DNA from: JBDTCS01 sp039923455 | Lineage (GTDB): Bacteria; Bacteroidota; Ignavibacteria; Palsa-1295 | DNA: 26,625 nt | NCBI GenBank assembly: GCA_039923455.1 | Contig: JBDTCS010000303.1 | Coordinates: 1 to 26,625, forward strand | Direction: 5' to 3' | Shown: positions 16,608 through 25,300 of the stretch, in pieces | Layout of the letters: each line of letters starts with the position of its first letter | How positions within the stretch are numbered: position 1 is the stretch's first letter | Notes under the pieces: model-generated | Seen by the model: only the letters and a program-made list of their open reading frames with translations | The model's database searches: none | What the model was told of the DNA's origin: nothing | Translations under genes and position numbers: made by a program

Positions 16608-17414
16608 TTACTTCACAAAGTCAAGGAGATAAAGGCAAATTATCGCACCAATTAGTGAAGAAATCAAATTAATTTTGTTGTTCGAAAAAAATGAGAATCC
16701 GCGCTTCAAAATCGTACGTTGTCCGCAGTGATAGTGCTCTTCGGTGTGTGTCTCACAAACGGAGCAAGCAAACTTGCCCTGAAGGCCCGAACCGAGCAAA
16801 CTGTCCGAGAGTGCACCAAGAAAACCAGCGAGTGTAATGATTTGAAGCACCGGAATTTCTTGGAGTTCGCAGAGCTCACTGTATGGAAAATGTACAGAAG
16901 CCATAATTCCGATTAGTAGCGCTCCAAGCAAGCTTGCCACAGATCCTGTCAGTGAGACACCCCCGGATGTACCTCGGATGGTAACTCGCAGAGTGGTGAG
17001 GTCGAGTGTTTTTTTGCCGAAGCGAGTGCCGATCTCCGTGGCCCAGGTATCCGCTGTAGACGTTGCGATTGCTCCGAGGAATAATAATGTGGCCTCTTCT
17101 CGAAGTCGAGGCACAGTTGCAAGCAAAAGCATTGCGAGCATCGGCACTAATCCATTGGCTGCAACTTGCTTCCAATCACGCGGCGACTTGTCGATCGCAA
17201 CACCCTCATTTCCAGGCAACCGACTTAAGAGCGATGAGCTTGCGAAGAATGTGATGAGTAGAACCGCCGCAGAGAATCCACCTATCGCAAAAATTATTGT
17301 ACCAACCACCGCCGAAGCGATCGCACCGCTGAGGCTAAGCGATCGCAAGCGAAACGCAATTATCGCGATGATCGACGCAGCAATCGCTCCAAGCATTACG
17401 AATCCTATTTGCAT
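16608..17414 (-). CDS. DUF92-family integral membrane protein
   Basis: 268 aa with about seven hydrophobic segments. Seen: the early basic-flanked helix RLRSLSLSGAIASAVVGT, FFASSSLLSRLP, STADTWATEIG, RGTSGGVSLTGS, AGFLGALSDSLLGSGLQ, and a Cys/His loop CSVCETHTEEHYHC before the last helices. These are the DUF92 signatures, shared with TMEM19 and the plant phytyl-phosphate kinase VTE6. The bacterial role is thus possibly phosphorylation or transfer involving an isoprenoid alcohol, but the function is unproven. It is divergent from the carbonic anhydrase gene, with a 144-bp shared upstream region. Confidence 0.88.
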   Translation of the reverse strand: MQIGFVMLGAIAASIIAIIAFRLRSLSLSGAIASAVVGTIIFAIGGFSAAVLLITFFASSSLLSRLPGNEGVAIDKSPRDWKQVAANGLVPMLAMLLLATVPRLREEATLLFLGAIATSTADTWATEIGTRFGKKTLDLTTLRVTIRGTSGGVSLTGSVASLLGALLIGIMASVHFPYSELCELQEIPVLQIITLAGFLGALSDSLLGSGLQGKFACSVCETHTEEHYHCGQRTILKRGFSFFSNNKINLISSLIGAIICLYLLDFVK

Positions 17415-17433
17415 TCCGATACGCTAAAATGAT

Positions 17434-17462
17434 TTGATAGCTCTTGCTTAACCCGATATGAC
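17434..17462 (+). promoter_or_regulatory. Possible sigma-70-like promoter for the carbonic anhydrase gene
   Basis: TTGATA (17434-17439), a 17-base spacer, then TATGAC (17457-17462), about 97 bases before ATG 17559. It lies in the intergenic region shared with the divergent DUF92 gene. The boxes match consensus at five and four positions. Confidence 0.35.
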
Positions 17463-17558
17463 GTTAAACTGTCCTCGCAATTATCAAGATCGGAACAATG
17501 CATTGCACATGTGTGTCTTTGGAATATCGATCAAACAAGAATTGCCAATCAGAACCTC

Positions 17559-18185
17559 ATGGAAAAAGAACAAGTCCTTGCCGACAAATCAGTGCTTGCC
17601 GACAAATTAGTCGTTGAACAATCGGTCGAAACAGGAAAGCTCTATGCCTTCGGAAGTAAAACACCGAAAGTGCATGCGTCGCTTTTTTTAGCGGCTGGTG
17701 CTCGTGTGATCGGTGATGTCGAGATTGGCGAGAACGTCAGCATCTGGTTCAATGCAGTAGTGCGGGGTGATGTTGAGCGAGTGCGCATCAAAGCCAATAC
17801 GAATATTCAGGATAACGCCGTAATTCACGTAACTCATTTCTCCAATCCGACGGAGATCGGCGAAGGAGTAACTGTCGGTCACGCTGCGGTGCTCCATGGT
17901 TGCACGATCGGCGACCGTTCACTGATCGGTATGAACGCAGTGGTCCTCGATCGTGCCGTGATAGGAAAGGAATGCCTGATCGCGGCGGGCTCGATGGTTC
18001 GAAGCGGTATGCGAGTCCCGGATGGAATGCTGGTTGCTGGCGTACCGGCGAAGATATTACGACCGCTCACCGAAGAAGAGCGAGCGATGGTGCTACAAGG
18101 CTCTGCCAACTACATTAAGTATGTTCAACATTTCCGCGGCGAAGTGCCTGAGATTCCATGGGATCTCGGCGAGTTCGCCCGTTGA
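17559..18185 (+). CDS. Gamma-class carbonic anhydrase family protein
   Basis: 208 aa from ATG 17559; GTG 17511 would add 16 residues with no better support. A left-handed beta-helix of hexapeptide repeats (ARVIGDVEIGENVSIWFNAVVRGD; GVTVGHAAVLHGCTIGD) ends in a C-terminal helix. Gamma-CA residues seen: VVRGD (R69), NIQD (Q84/D85), zinc ligands H90 (VIHVTH), H108 and H113 (GHAAVLHG). These fit a trimeric Zn- or Fe-dependent CO2 hydratase, although many family members have lost activity. The first ~25 residues hold an 18-bp direct repeat encoding LADKSV/LADKLV. It precedes the sigma gene, with 240 bases between. Confidence 0.88.
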   Translation: MEKEQVLADKSVLADKLVVEQSVETGKLYAFGSKTPKVHASLFLAAGARVIGDVEIGENVSIWFNAVVRGDVERVRIKANTNIQDNAVIHVTHFSNPTEIGEGVTVGHAAVLHGCTIGDRSLIGMNAVVLDRAVIGKECLIAAGSMVRSGMRVPDGMLVAGVPAKILRPLTEEERAMVLQGSANYIKYVQHFRGEVPEIPWDLGEFAR

Positions 18186-18192
18186 TCTGCAC

Positions 18193-18263
18193 CTCTCCGT
18201 TCACGCAAGCGATCAGCAAAGCATCTTTTTGCAATCCCTACCGTTGAAAAACGGTGAGGAGAG
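18193..18263 (+). other. Inverted repeats downstream of the carbonic anhydrase gene
   Basis: CTCTCC (18193-18198) can pair with GGAGAG (18258-18263), enclosing a perfect hairpin ACCGTT-GAAA-AACGGT (18240-18255) with a GNRA-type tetraloop. A short T stretch (18271-18274) follows a few bases later. It could be a terminator of the carbonic anhydrase transcript or a leader structure of the sigma gene. Confidence 0.35.
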
Positions 18264-18425
18264 CGCCTGCTTTTCTCCAAGGTATAAATGCGGCTATTCA
18301 AAAGATTTGTCATTCGAATAGAAAAGCACGCGTAACATTTGCCTATTCTGCCGTGTCAATCTGGCGGCGGGGATTGCGAATGTTGGTTTGGGATCATTTT
18401 TGAGCGATCAGGAGTACTTTCGAAA

Positions 18426-19124
18426 GTGGAAGAGAAGGGCAAGATTCGGAAACCGGCCAAAAAAATGGGTGATACAGCGGAGGATCGCTCCTCGCTCGAT
18501 GACTCCTTAGATGAGGAGCCGAGAGCCGTAGAGGATATTCTTGCTGATGAGCCGACTGATTCGGCGCCCGTCGATAAAGAGACAGAATTGTTCAATCGTT
18601 TTCTTGCAGGTAACGATCAGGCATATCGAACTCTTTATGACGCGTTTGAACGGCCGCTTTATGCCTATTGCTGTCGATTGCTCGGCAGTGAGGCAAATGC
18701 CCAGGATGTCTTTCAGGACATTTGGATTCGAATGTATCGCTTGCGTGGTGAGCGAACAAGCGTTAGAAGGTTTTCGGGATTGCTATTTACGATCGCACGC
18801 AATCTGAGTTTGAATGCGATTCGTGATGCCAAGCAATCACACAGTGTTTCGCTTGAAGATATTCCGCCGGAGCATGAAGGCTTCATGCGAACGGCTGAAT
18901 TTGATGACGCTGATCTTCGCGAGATGCTTCAGAAAGCGCTCGCGCAGCTTCCCTTCAATCAGCGGGAGGCATTTGTTCTGAGAGAGTATTCGGGTTACAA
19001 CTATAATGAGATAGCTGCAATCACCGGTGCCTCGATGATCAATGTGAAGACGAGAGCGTGGAGAGCCCGAGAGCGTTTGAGAAAAGTTATTTCAGCATGG
19101 CTTGAATTGCGGATTATCGAATAG
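18426..19124 (+). CDS. ECF (extracytoplasmic function) RNA polymerase sigma factor
   Basis: Group-4 sigma-70 factor. GTG 18426 is taken as start because AGGAG lies at 18410-18414, 11 bases upstream; the first ATG in frame, 18465, lacks a ribosome-binding site. Region 2 is RFLAGNDQAYRTLYD...LYAYCCRLLGSEANAQDVFQDIWIR, continuing with RRFSGLLFTIARNLSLNAIRD; region 4 is ALAQLPFNQREAFVLREYSGYNYNEIAAITGAS. The DVFQD and FNQREAFVLREY blocks are diagnostic. The first ~55 residues are an acidic extension (DDSLDEEPRAVEDILADEP) not usual in small ECF factors. An anti-sigma-like gene follows, so release of an inhibitor in response to an envelope signal is expected. Confidence 0.9.
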   Translation: MEEKGKIRKPAKKMGDTAEDRSSLDDSLDEEPRAVEDILADEPTDSAPVDKETELFNRFLAGNDQAYRTLYDAFERPLYAYCCRLLGSEANAQDVFQDIWIRMYRLRGERTSVRRFSGLLFTIARNLSLNAIRDAKQSHSVSLEDIPPEHEGFMRTAEFDDADLREMLQKALAQLPFNQREAFVLREYSGYNYNEIAAITGASMINVKTRAWRARERLRKVISAWLELRIIE

Positions 19125-19227
19125 TACTTCAGCCAATAGCAGTTAAGTTAGAAGCGGTTCAGCTTTTTACAAGTCAAAGTTTATTTTGGGGATCATCGGC
19201 AGAGCCGAGAAATTATAGAGCAACAGT

Positions 19228-19866
19228 ATGGAACATCATGAATTGATCAGCTCGTACATTGATAACGAGCTTAATCACGACCAGGAACAGGAATTTCTGA
19301 TCTCGCTTGCGGCGAGTGAAGGCCTTCGCCGTTCCTTTCGCTCCGAGTTGATCATGCGGGACGTGTTACACGCAGATGAGATGCAGACGAATCCTCCTCG
19401 CCAGATGCGCGGTGCGATCTTCGCTACACTCGGACTCGCTTCCGGACTTGCCGGTGATGCGATCAAGGTTTCTTCGAACTCTTCGGTTCAGCATGCCTCG
19501 ATCTTCCGTACGCTTTTTGCGACGAAGGTCAACACGTTACTCACGGCGGTTGGAGTTTCCGTTTCTGCTCTCGCAGGTTTTGCAGTGCACGATGTTATTC
19601 AACCGGTCCAGCACACGCCGGCTACGACGCAAGTCGTCCGCCAGATGGTGGAGCCCACGACAAAGTTGGTTGAGCCAACTGCGACGACAACCAACACAAC
19701 ACTCAGTCCGGTTACAGCAGTGAAAACCGTGAAGGCTAAGCATGTTGCTTCGTCGACTGTGAAGACAACTCCGCCAGCAGCCACAGCCGTTGGTGCGAAT
19801 CCTTCAACGAGCAGTCCGGCTGATGTTAGTATGAAGCCGCCTGTGATTGATAGAGACGCAAAGTAA
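19228..19866 (+). CDS. Putative single-TM anti-sigma factor
   Basis: 212 aa. The N-terminus HELISSYIDNELNHDQEQEFL...SEGLRRSFRSELIMRDVL resembles the cytoplasmic domain of RseA-type anti-sigma factors (a short helical bundle). There is no HxxxCxxC zinc-binding motif. A probable TM helix LLTAVGVSVSALAGFAV lies at ~103-120, followed by a threonine/proline/alanine-rich periplasmic tail with no folded domain visible. It follows the sigma gene on the same strand after 103 bases. The expected action is to hold the sigma factor at the membrane; the identification rests mainly on order, the helix and the N-terminal pattern. Confidence 0.65.
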   Translation: MEHHELISSYIDNELNHDQEQEFLISLAASEGLRRSFRSELIMRDVLHADEMQTNPPRQMRGAIFATLGLASGLAGDAIKVSSNSSVQHASIFRTLFATKVNTLLTAVGVSVSALAGFAVHDVIQPVQHTPATTQVVRQMVEPTTKLVEPTATTTNTTLSPVTAVKTVKAKHVASSTVKTTPPAATAVGANPSTSSPADVSMKPPVIDRDAK

Positions 19867-19943
19867 GAGTGTTTTCGATAAACAAACGAAGATCACGCTA
19901 ACGTAATTAAGCTACATAGTTTTCAAAGTTACCTCTTCGTTGC

Positions 19944-20010
19944 AGGGCGCTTGGAGTTCCACGAGTGAAGCTGTCTTTTTCAGACGCACCTCGGGACAAT
20001 CAAGCGCCCT
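19944..20010 (+). ncRNA. Long imperfect hairpin, candidate terminator or structured RNA
   Basis: AGGGCGCTTG (19944-19953) pairs perfectly with CAAGCGCCCT (20001-20010). Inside it, CGAG pairs with CUCG and GUUC with GGAC on either side of a small bulge, and GUCU pairs with AGAC around UUUUC. The 67-base element is followed by CTTTATAT, a weak T-tract. It could end the sigma/anti-sigma transcript. Confidence 0.45.
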
Positions 20011-20049
20011 CTTTATATCCCTTTCGTAAACTCGTTGGAAATATAGTGT

Positions 20050-20161
20050 TGCATTCATAGTTACTACATTGCGCAGAATGCAGGGCCAGACGGCGCCCTG
20101 ATCCGGAAGTTAGCGCGGTGTGTTAGAGGCGCTAAATTTGGTGAGCCGTTTCGCTTCGGAT
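20050..20161 (+). ncRNA. Candidate structured RNA: contiguous helices upstream of the double-OmpA gene
   Basis: Helices read from the sequence: TGCATTC (20050-20056) with GAATGCA (20076-20082); CAGGGC (20081-20086) with GCCCTG (20095-20100); ATCCGGAAG (20101-20109) with CTTCGGAT (20154-20161), one G bulged; and, nested in the last, TTAGCGC (20110-20116) with GCGCTAA (20129-20135). The first two share two bases, and the third begins on the next base. This tight packing is more than expected by chance. No known riboswitch class was recognised. The following gene starts at 20200, so it may be a cis-regulatory leader. Confidence 0.45.
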
Positions 20162-20199
20162 TAGTGTACTACCAGTTGGACGAGATGTTGTAATCATTT

Positions 20200-22326
20200 G
20201 TGACGAAATTCCCACGATTCCTTACCGTTGGATCGTTTTTTTTTGCTCTCTTTCTGATCGGGTCAGTTAGCAGAGATGCTTGTGCGTTTGTATCTCAGCA
20301 GTTGCCTGTGGATTCAATCGCTTACAAAGACACGCTCATCGAAACCATGATGCGCGTGACGCACAAACCGCTCAAGGCTGGCGCGGCAGTCTCTTACGGT
20401 CCAAACTTTTTGCAACTCCAATCGCTCAATTTGCCGGCGGATCCGATTACAACCAACTGCGACTTTTTTACAACCGGGTCAGGCTCTTCCTTCGGTATCG
20501 ATGTACGTACTGACATGCCACTTTGGGGGGATCTAAGTCCGTGGAGCTTTGTGCCCAGACTCGCGTTCGAGCAAATCAAGGGTGATCTGCTCTGGACGCA
20601 ACAAGTCCCGACTTGGGACAGCACAAACCAGATCATTCGGAACGCAGATTTTAGGCATCGGTTATCGGCACTGATCAACGTTATCTCTTTCAAGGGCTTG
20701 ATCGCGTTTGAATTCCTACACACTGCAACGCTGGAGATTGGCCCGGTGCTCGGCTACCAATTCAATCAAACGTTTGCGCGACGAACAGAAACCACGGCTC
20801 CCGGAGATCGCATCGATGGGCAGTCCAGCCGATTAGATGCCTCGGGCGATCTTGTCGGATCGAACCGATTTACGCTTGGCTTCGCGGTTTCGCTTGGCGC
20901 AGAATTTCCGATCTCAGAAAAATTGCACGCACGGCCGTATGTTGATATTTCTGCACCGATTACTCGTGTCGCGTCCTATCTGCGTGCAGAGAGCTTTCGT
21001 CTCGGGCTGGCTTTTTTGTATGACCTAACTTCCTCCGGCGAAATGTTGCCGGTCTATGAGAAACGACAAATTCCAATCGTGATCAAGCGCGACACTACGG
21101 CTGTAGTAAAGAACACAATTCCGCATTTATCTGCATCGATTCGCGCGGTTGGTGTTGAGCGCGATGGGACAGAATCGAACATTGTTACGATCTCGATTCA
21201 AGAAATAAAATCTCGCAATGCGTACCCAACGCTTAACTTGATATTCTTCGATTCAGGCTCGGCCACACTTCCGGAGCGCTACGTGCAATATCGCAATGCA
21301 CAGGATGCAAGCTCACGCTATGCCGGATCCGACGAGCGCAACAATATTCCTCTCCTCGATCTGTATCATGAAACGATCAACATTATTGGTGACAGGTTAA
21401 AAAAGTATTCGAAGGCCCAGCTTACGCTCATCGGTTCAACCTCCAACAATGGTATTGAGACGGGCAATCTTGCACTCGCCAAAGCACGCGCTGATGAACT
21501 AAAAAACTATTTTGTGAAAGTGTGGAGTATTGATCCAAAAAGGATTCAAACGCAAGGAAGACTATTACCCGAACATCCAAGCCCAGTAGATTCCGTGCTC
21601 GGCCAGCAAGAAAATCGTCGTGTTGAGATGCTCGTCTCCGATGAGCGCATCACGGACCCGATCATCGTAACGAACACAGAGCATCTCGCGACACCACCAA
21701 ATATTCAACTTATTCCCACTATCCATTCGAAGTACGGAATTCGGCACATCCGAGCTGCGATCATTGGAGGTGGAAGAGAATTACTCTCGCTCGATGGTGA
21801 CGCACCTGCGCATAAATTATTAAACCTGAATGAGGATATTTTATCGCAATTGTCCGATAGTCTTCGATTGCTGTTGGAAGTAACCGATAGCAATGGTGAA
21901 TCGGTGACGGCGACAAATTCCATTCCACTTGTGATCAATCGGATCGCACGGGATAGAACCGAAGGTTTGGATCGGTTCAGCTTGATACTTTTCGGATTCG
22001 ATCGGTCGAGCATTGAAGGTAAGAACGAGCGGCTTTTGGGCAACATCGCACGAGCACTTCCGGCGTTAAATCCTGAGCGAGTAACAATCGTCGGCTATAC
22101 AGACGAAATGGGCGATCCGCAGCATAATGAGCAACTTTCCCAAGAAAGAGCGAGCGAAGCGCGTATCGCGCTCGAAAATTATTTGCATGAACTGAAACTT
22201 CCGCTCCCCGGAAGCATTCTTACTGAGGGAAGAGGCGCTAAAGATAGACTATACGACAATACATTGCCGGAAGGAAGATTCTTTTCGCGAACGGTGAACA
22301 TTACGATTGAGCGAGCGCTTCATTAA
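20200..22326 (+). CDS. Outer-membrane protein with two OmpA-like domains
   Basis: 708 aa starting at GTG 20200. Signal peptide TKFPRFLTVGSFFFALFLIG, cleaved near residue 30. Residues ~60-280 are strand-rich (SSFGIDVRTDMPLW, FTLGFAVSLGAEFPIS), resembling a barrel. An OmpA-like domain at ~346-485 (NLIFFDSGSATL, LAKARADELKNYF, ENRRVEML) reads STSNNG where the D-containing motif is expected. A second OmpA-like domain at ~595-708 (LILFGFDRSSIEG, VGYTDEMGDPQHNEQLS, QERASEARIALENYL) keeps D and R. The second probably binds peptidoglycan. It would span from the outer membrane to the wall. It follows the sigma/anti-sigma pair and the structured region, so it could be a target of that sigma factor. Confidence 0.75.
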   Translation: MTKFPRFLTVGSFFFALFLIGSVSRDACAFVSQQLPVDSIAYKDTLIETMMRVTHKPLKAGAAVSYGPNFLQLQSLNLPADPITTNCDFFTTGSGSSFGIDVRTDMPLWGDLSPWSFVPRLAFEQIKGDLLWTQQVPTWDSTNQIIRNADFRHRLSALINVISFKGLIAFEFLHTATLEIGPVLGYQFNQTFARRTETTAPGDRIDGQSSRLDASGDLVGSNRFTLGFAVSLGAEFPISEKLHARPYVDISAPITRVASYLRAESFRLGLAFLYDLTSSGEMLPVYEKRQIPIVIKRDTTAVVKNTIPHLSASIRAVGVERDGTESNIVTISIQEIKSRNAYPTLNLIFFDSGSATLPERYVQYRNAQDASSRYAGSDERNNIPLLDLYHETINIIGDRLKKYSKAQLTLIGSTSNNGIETGNLALAKARADELKNYFVKVWSIDPKRIQTQGRLLPEHPSPVDSVLGQQENRRVEMLVSDERITDPIIVTNTEHLATPPNIQLIPTIHSKYGIRHIRAAIIGGGRELLSLDGDAPAHKLLNLNEDILSQLSDSLRLLLEVTDSNGESVTATNSIPLVINRIARDRTEGLDRFSLILFGFDRSSIEGKNERLLGNIARALPALNPERVTIVGYTDEMGDPQHNEQLSQERASEARIALENYLHELKLPLPGSILTEGRGAKDRLYDNTLPEGRFFSRTVNITIERALH

Positions 22327-22363
22327 AGAGCGAAGTTAACCAGTTAGGAAACAGTCAGAGCAA

Positions 22364-25300
22364 GTGTACGCAAAGCGTCAGAGATTTGTAAGGTGGTTCA
22401 TCGGTACACTCGTGTCGATGATCTTGCTCGCATTTTTTTGTACGAGCGCGTCCGCACAACTCCCGATCGCGACCATTCAACCGGATGCCGTCGCTTCCGG
22501 TATGACTATCGCGCTCGAGATCATGGCGCGAGCCTCTGACTCGGGAGCCTTCGGAAAAGACGGACTACAAGTTGCTGGTACGAGTGTAGAACTGCTTGAT
22601 CCGGCCGATTCGAATCGAATTATTTTGGGACCGATCGTCACAAGTTGGAATGGAAGACTAATTCAAGTCGCTGTTATCGTCTTGCCCACTGCGCACATCG
22701 GTCCTCTGCCGTTCCGAGTTCGAACCGCAAACTCGGTGACGCTTAGTGATACGTTAAATATCGTGATTCCCTCCTCAAATATTTCCGTCTCGGGCGGTGC
22801 AATTCTTGGTGATGGAAATTTTGGTTTGCTCTCGCGACGAAATACACTAGTCGTCGATTCTATGCGATTGAGCAATGCACCTCAAGCGGGCGCCAACTTT
22901 ATTTTTTCTACGATTGATCCTGACCCACAAACTCCCGGCAATACACGTTATCTGCCGGTTATCGTTTTGTCTCGCGGACCTATTCGCATCACTGATGCAC
23001 AACTATCTGTGGATGCCGATACCATGAATGGTGGGCCAGGCGGTGGTGGCGGTGGGCACGGAAATTTAGGAATCGGTGGAGCTGGGTACACCGGTGGTGG
23101 AAGCGATACGCTCGGTGGTGGTGGCTCAGCGAATCTTGGCTCCGCGTCGAATCCTGTCGATTCCTTCGGAGGATCCGGGCCAACAGGAGTGCGAGGCGGT
23201 GGAAGCGAATTCGGTGACCAAGGTGGAGGAGGTGGAACAGGCTGCCCATTTGGATTGAGCGGAAGACCCGGAGCGAATGCAGACTCCTCTCGATTAGGTG
23301 GTTACGGAGGAGGATCGGGTGGAGGTGAACTCGCAGTCACACCGAATGATGTGATCTATGGAGGCGGTGGCGGAGGATTTGGCTCGGATGGTAACACGGG
23401 AGTAGGAGTTGGGAATAACGGCGGACACAAGAACGGTGGACGGTTTCTGGTGCCGTTGCAAGGTGGCTCTGGTGGCGGTGCAGGCAATGCGTTTAATGAA
23501 GCAAGCAATGCAGGAAGCGGCGGCGGAGGTGGAGGTGCACTCGCGCTTATAAGTTTTGACTCCTTGGTTTTTACTCGCAGCTCGTCCGGAACAGGTGCGA
23601 CTTTTAGCGCCGCTGGCGGACGAGGCATTTCAGGCAAAGGTCCAACAGCCGGTGGTGGTGGTGGATCTGGTGGCGGAATCTACATTGCAAGTCCGCTTGG
23701 CATTTCTGATCTGCCCTTCGATGTGAATGCTACAGGTGGTACACATGGCAAAGGTGGAAATCCGAAAGGTTTGGATGGCGGAGATGGTGGTCTCGGAGTC
23801 TTTAGGATCGATGGACCGACACCAGACTCTTGCGCATTTTGCCGCGTAGAAGCAATGCGTAGCGGTGGTCTCTCACTTTCGCCGAATAAGCTACGAGTAG
23901 CTAGCCCAACGCTCGTGCTCCGAGGCTTCTCGAATGATGCGACGAATCTCACCGATTCGATTCGTATCTATTTTCGCGATCGACACTCGAATTGGCGTTT
24001 CGTCGATACGGTTCGTTTCGCAGTCGGACGTCATCTCGAATGGAAGAAGACTATACCACTCCTGCACGATTCCGTGCTCTATGTTGCCGTGCTCGAAAAA
24101 GTTTTTCAGCCAACGCGTGCCATCGCAAATTTTGAGCCCGCCTGGTTGATGTCGCACGTGTCGCTTGGGATTATACCACACCAACCTTCTCCGTTTCTTC
24201 GCACGTCGCCAGATACCTTGCGATTCGACTGCACGAAGATCGGATTTTGTGCGCAGGCTACCGCATACCTCAGAAACGAAGGCGAGCAAAAAGCCTTGAT
24301 CGATTCGATTGTTATCACCCCACCTGATCGCTTCACATTGCTGTCGTCGAACAAGTTCGCCCTCGGATTCTACGAGTCCGATTCACTGCTTCTTAAATTT
24401 TGTCCGCTACTTGCAAAAAAAGATACTGCCGTGCTAACGATATACTCCAATGACAGCGCGCGTAAAATTATTCTGATCGGTTGCGGTCTTTCGAAAAAGG
24501 ATAGCGTTGACATCAAGCCTTCACTACTTGATTTCGGACGAGTGCATGTGGGGGTATGTGACACGCTCACCGTCACGCTGCATTCGATCGGCCCAGACAC
24601 AGCAACCATCAAAACAGGCGCGCTATTGCAAGCACCGTTCGAGTTGTTGGACAAAATAGATTCACTCGTAATGCCACCCGGAGACTCTGTTCATCTCAGA
24701 GTAAAATTTTGTCCCACGGATACCTCGACAGCGAGTGCAAGTTTTGATATCGGTGGTGACTATCCAAAGCTTCGCACTCAAGGAATCGGTGTTCGAGCTA
24801 TACTCTTCACACCTGATACGATTCATTTCGGAGGCACGTGTATCGGTCGCTGCGTATCAGTCATTGATACCATTGAGAATTTCGGCAATGATACATTGCG
24901 TGTGACCTCATTCTCCAATGTCGATCCATCGGTTACGGTAGCGCCCCCACTTCCATGGATTGTTGCCCCGCATACCATCAAAGCATTGGTGTATACATTC
25001 TGCCCGAGTTCTGCAGGGTCGTATCAATCGACACGATCGCTCGTATCAAACGATACAACACGATCGATAGTGTTTGTTGGCGAATCGGAGTTATTGCAGG
25101 TGAAGGCGAGTGCGCTGCATTTTGGCGTGATATGCGCGACGGATGACAGCCTGTCAAGTCTGATACTCACGAGCGCTTCGAGCGATTCCATCACACTTGA
25201 TACTCCCAGCATTGCGCTTGGCTCACGCTTCCAATTTGTAAACCAACCTGCCGGTACCAAACTCGCATCCGGTGCTTCCGTTTCATTTCCGATTCGCTTT

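Larger units (their letters stand above)
19867..20199. other. 333-bp gene-free region with dense inverted repeats
   Basis: The region lies between the putative anti-sigma gene and the double-OmpA gene. It holds the long hairpin (19944-20010), the contiguous-helix element (20050-20161) and TATAGT at 20042-20047, a possible -10 box with no good -35 partner. No open frame of note was found. No tRNA-like element or attC core site (GTTRRRY) was seen. Confidence 0.6.

Noticed and set aside
19944..20010. Integron attC site
   Set aside because: The size and fold are similar, but the core motifs GTTRRRY and RYYYAAC are missing and no integrase or cassette array is present.
23356..23637. Proline-rich open frame on the minus strand
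   Set aside because: It is the antisense of the glycine-rich coding region (GGN read as NCC); it has no ribosome-binding site and is fully inside a real gene.
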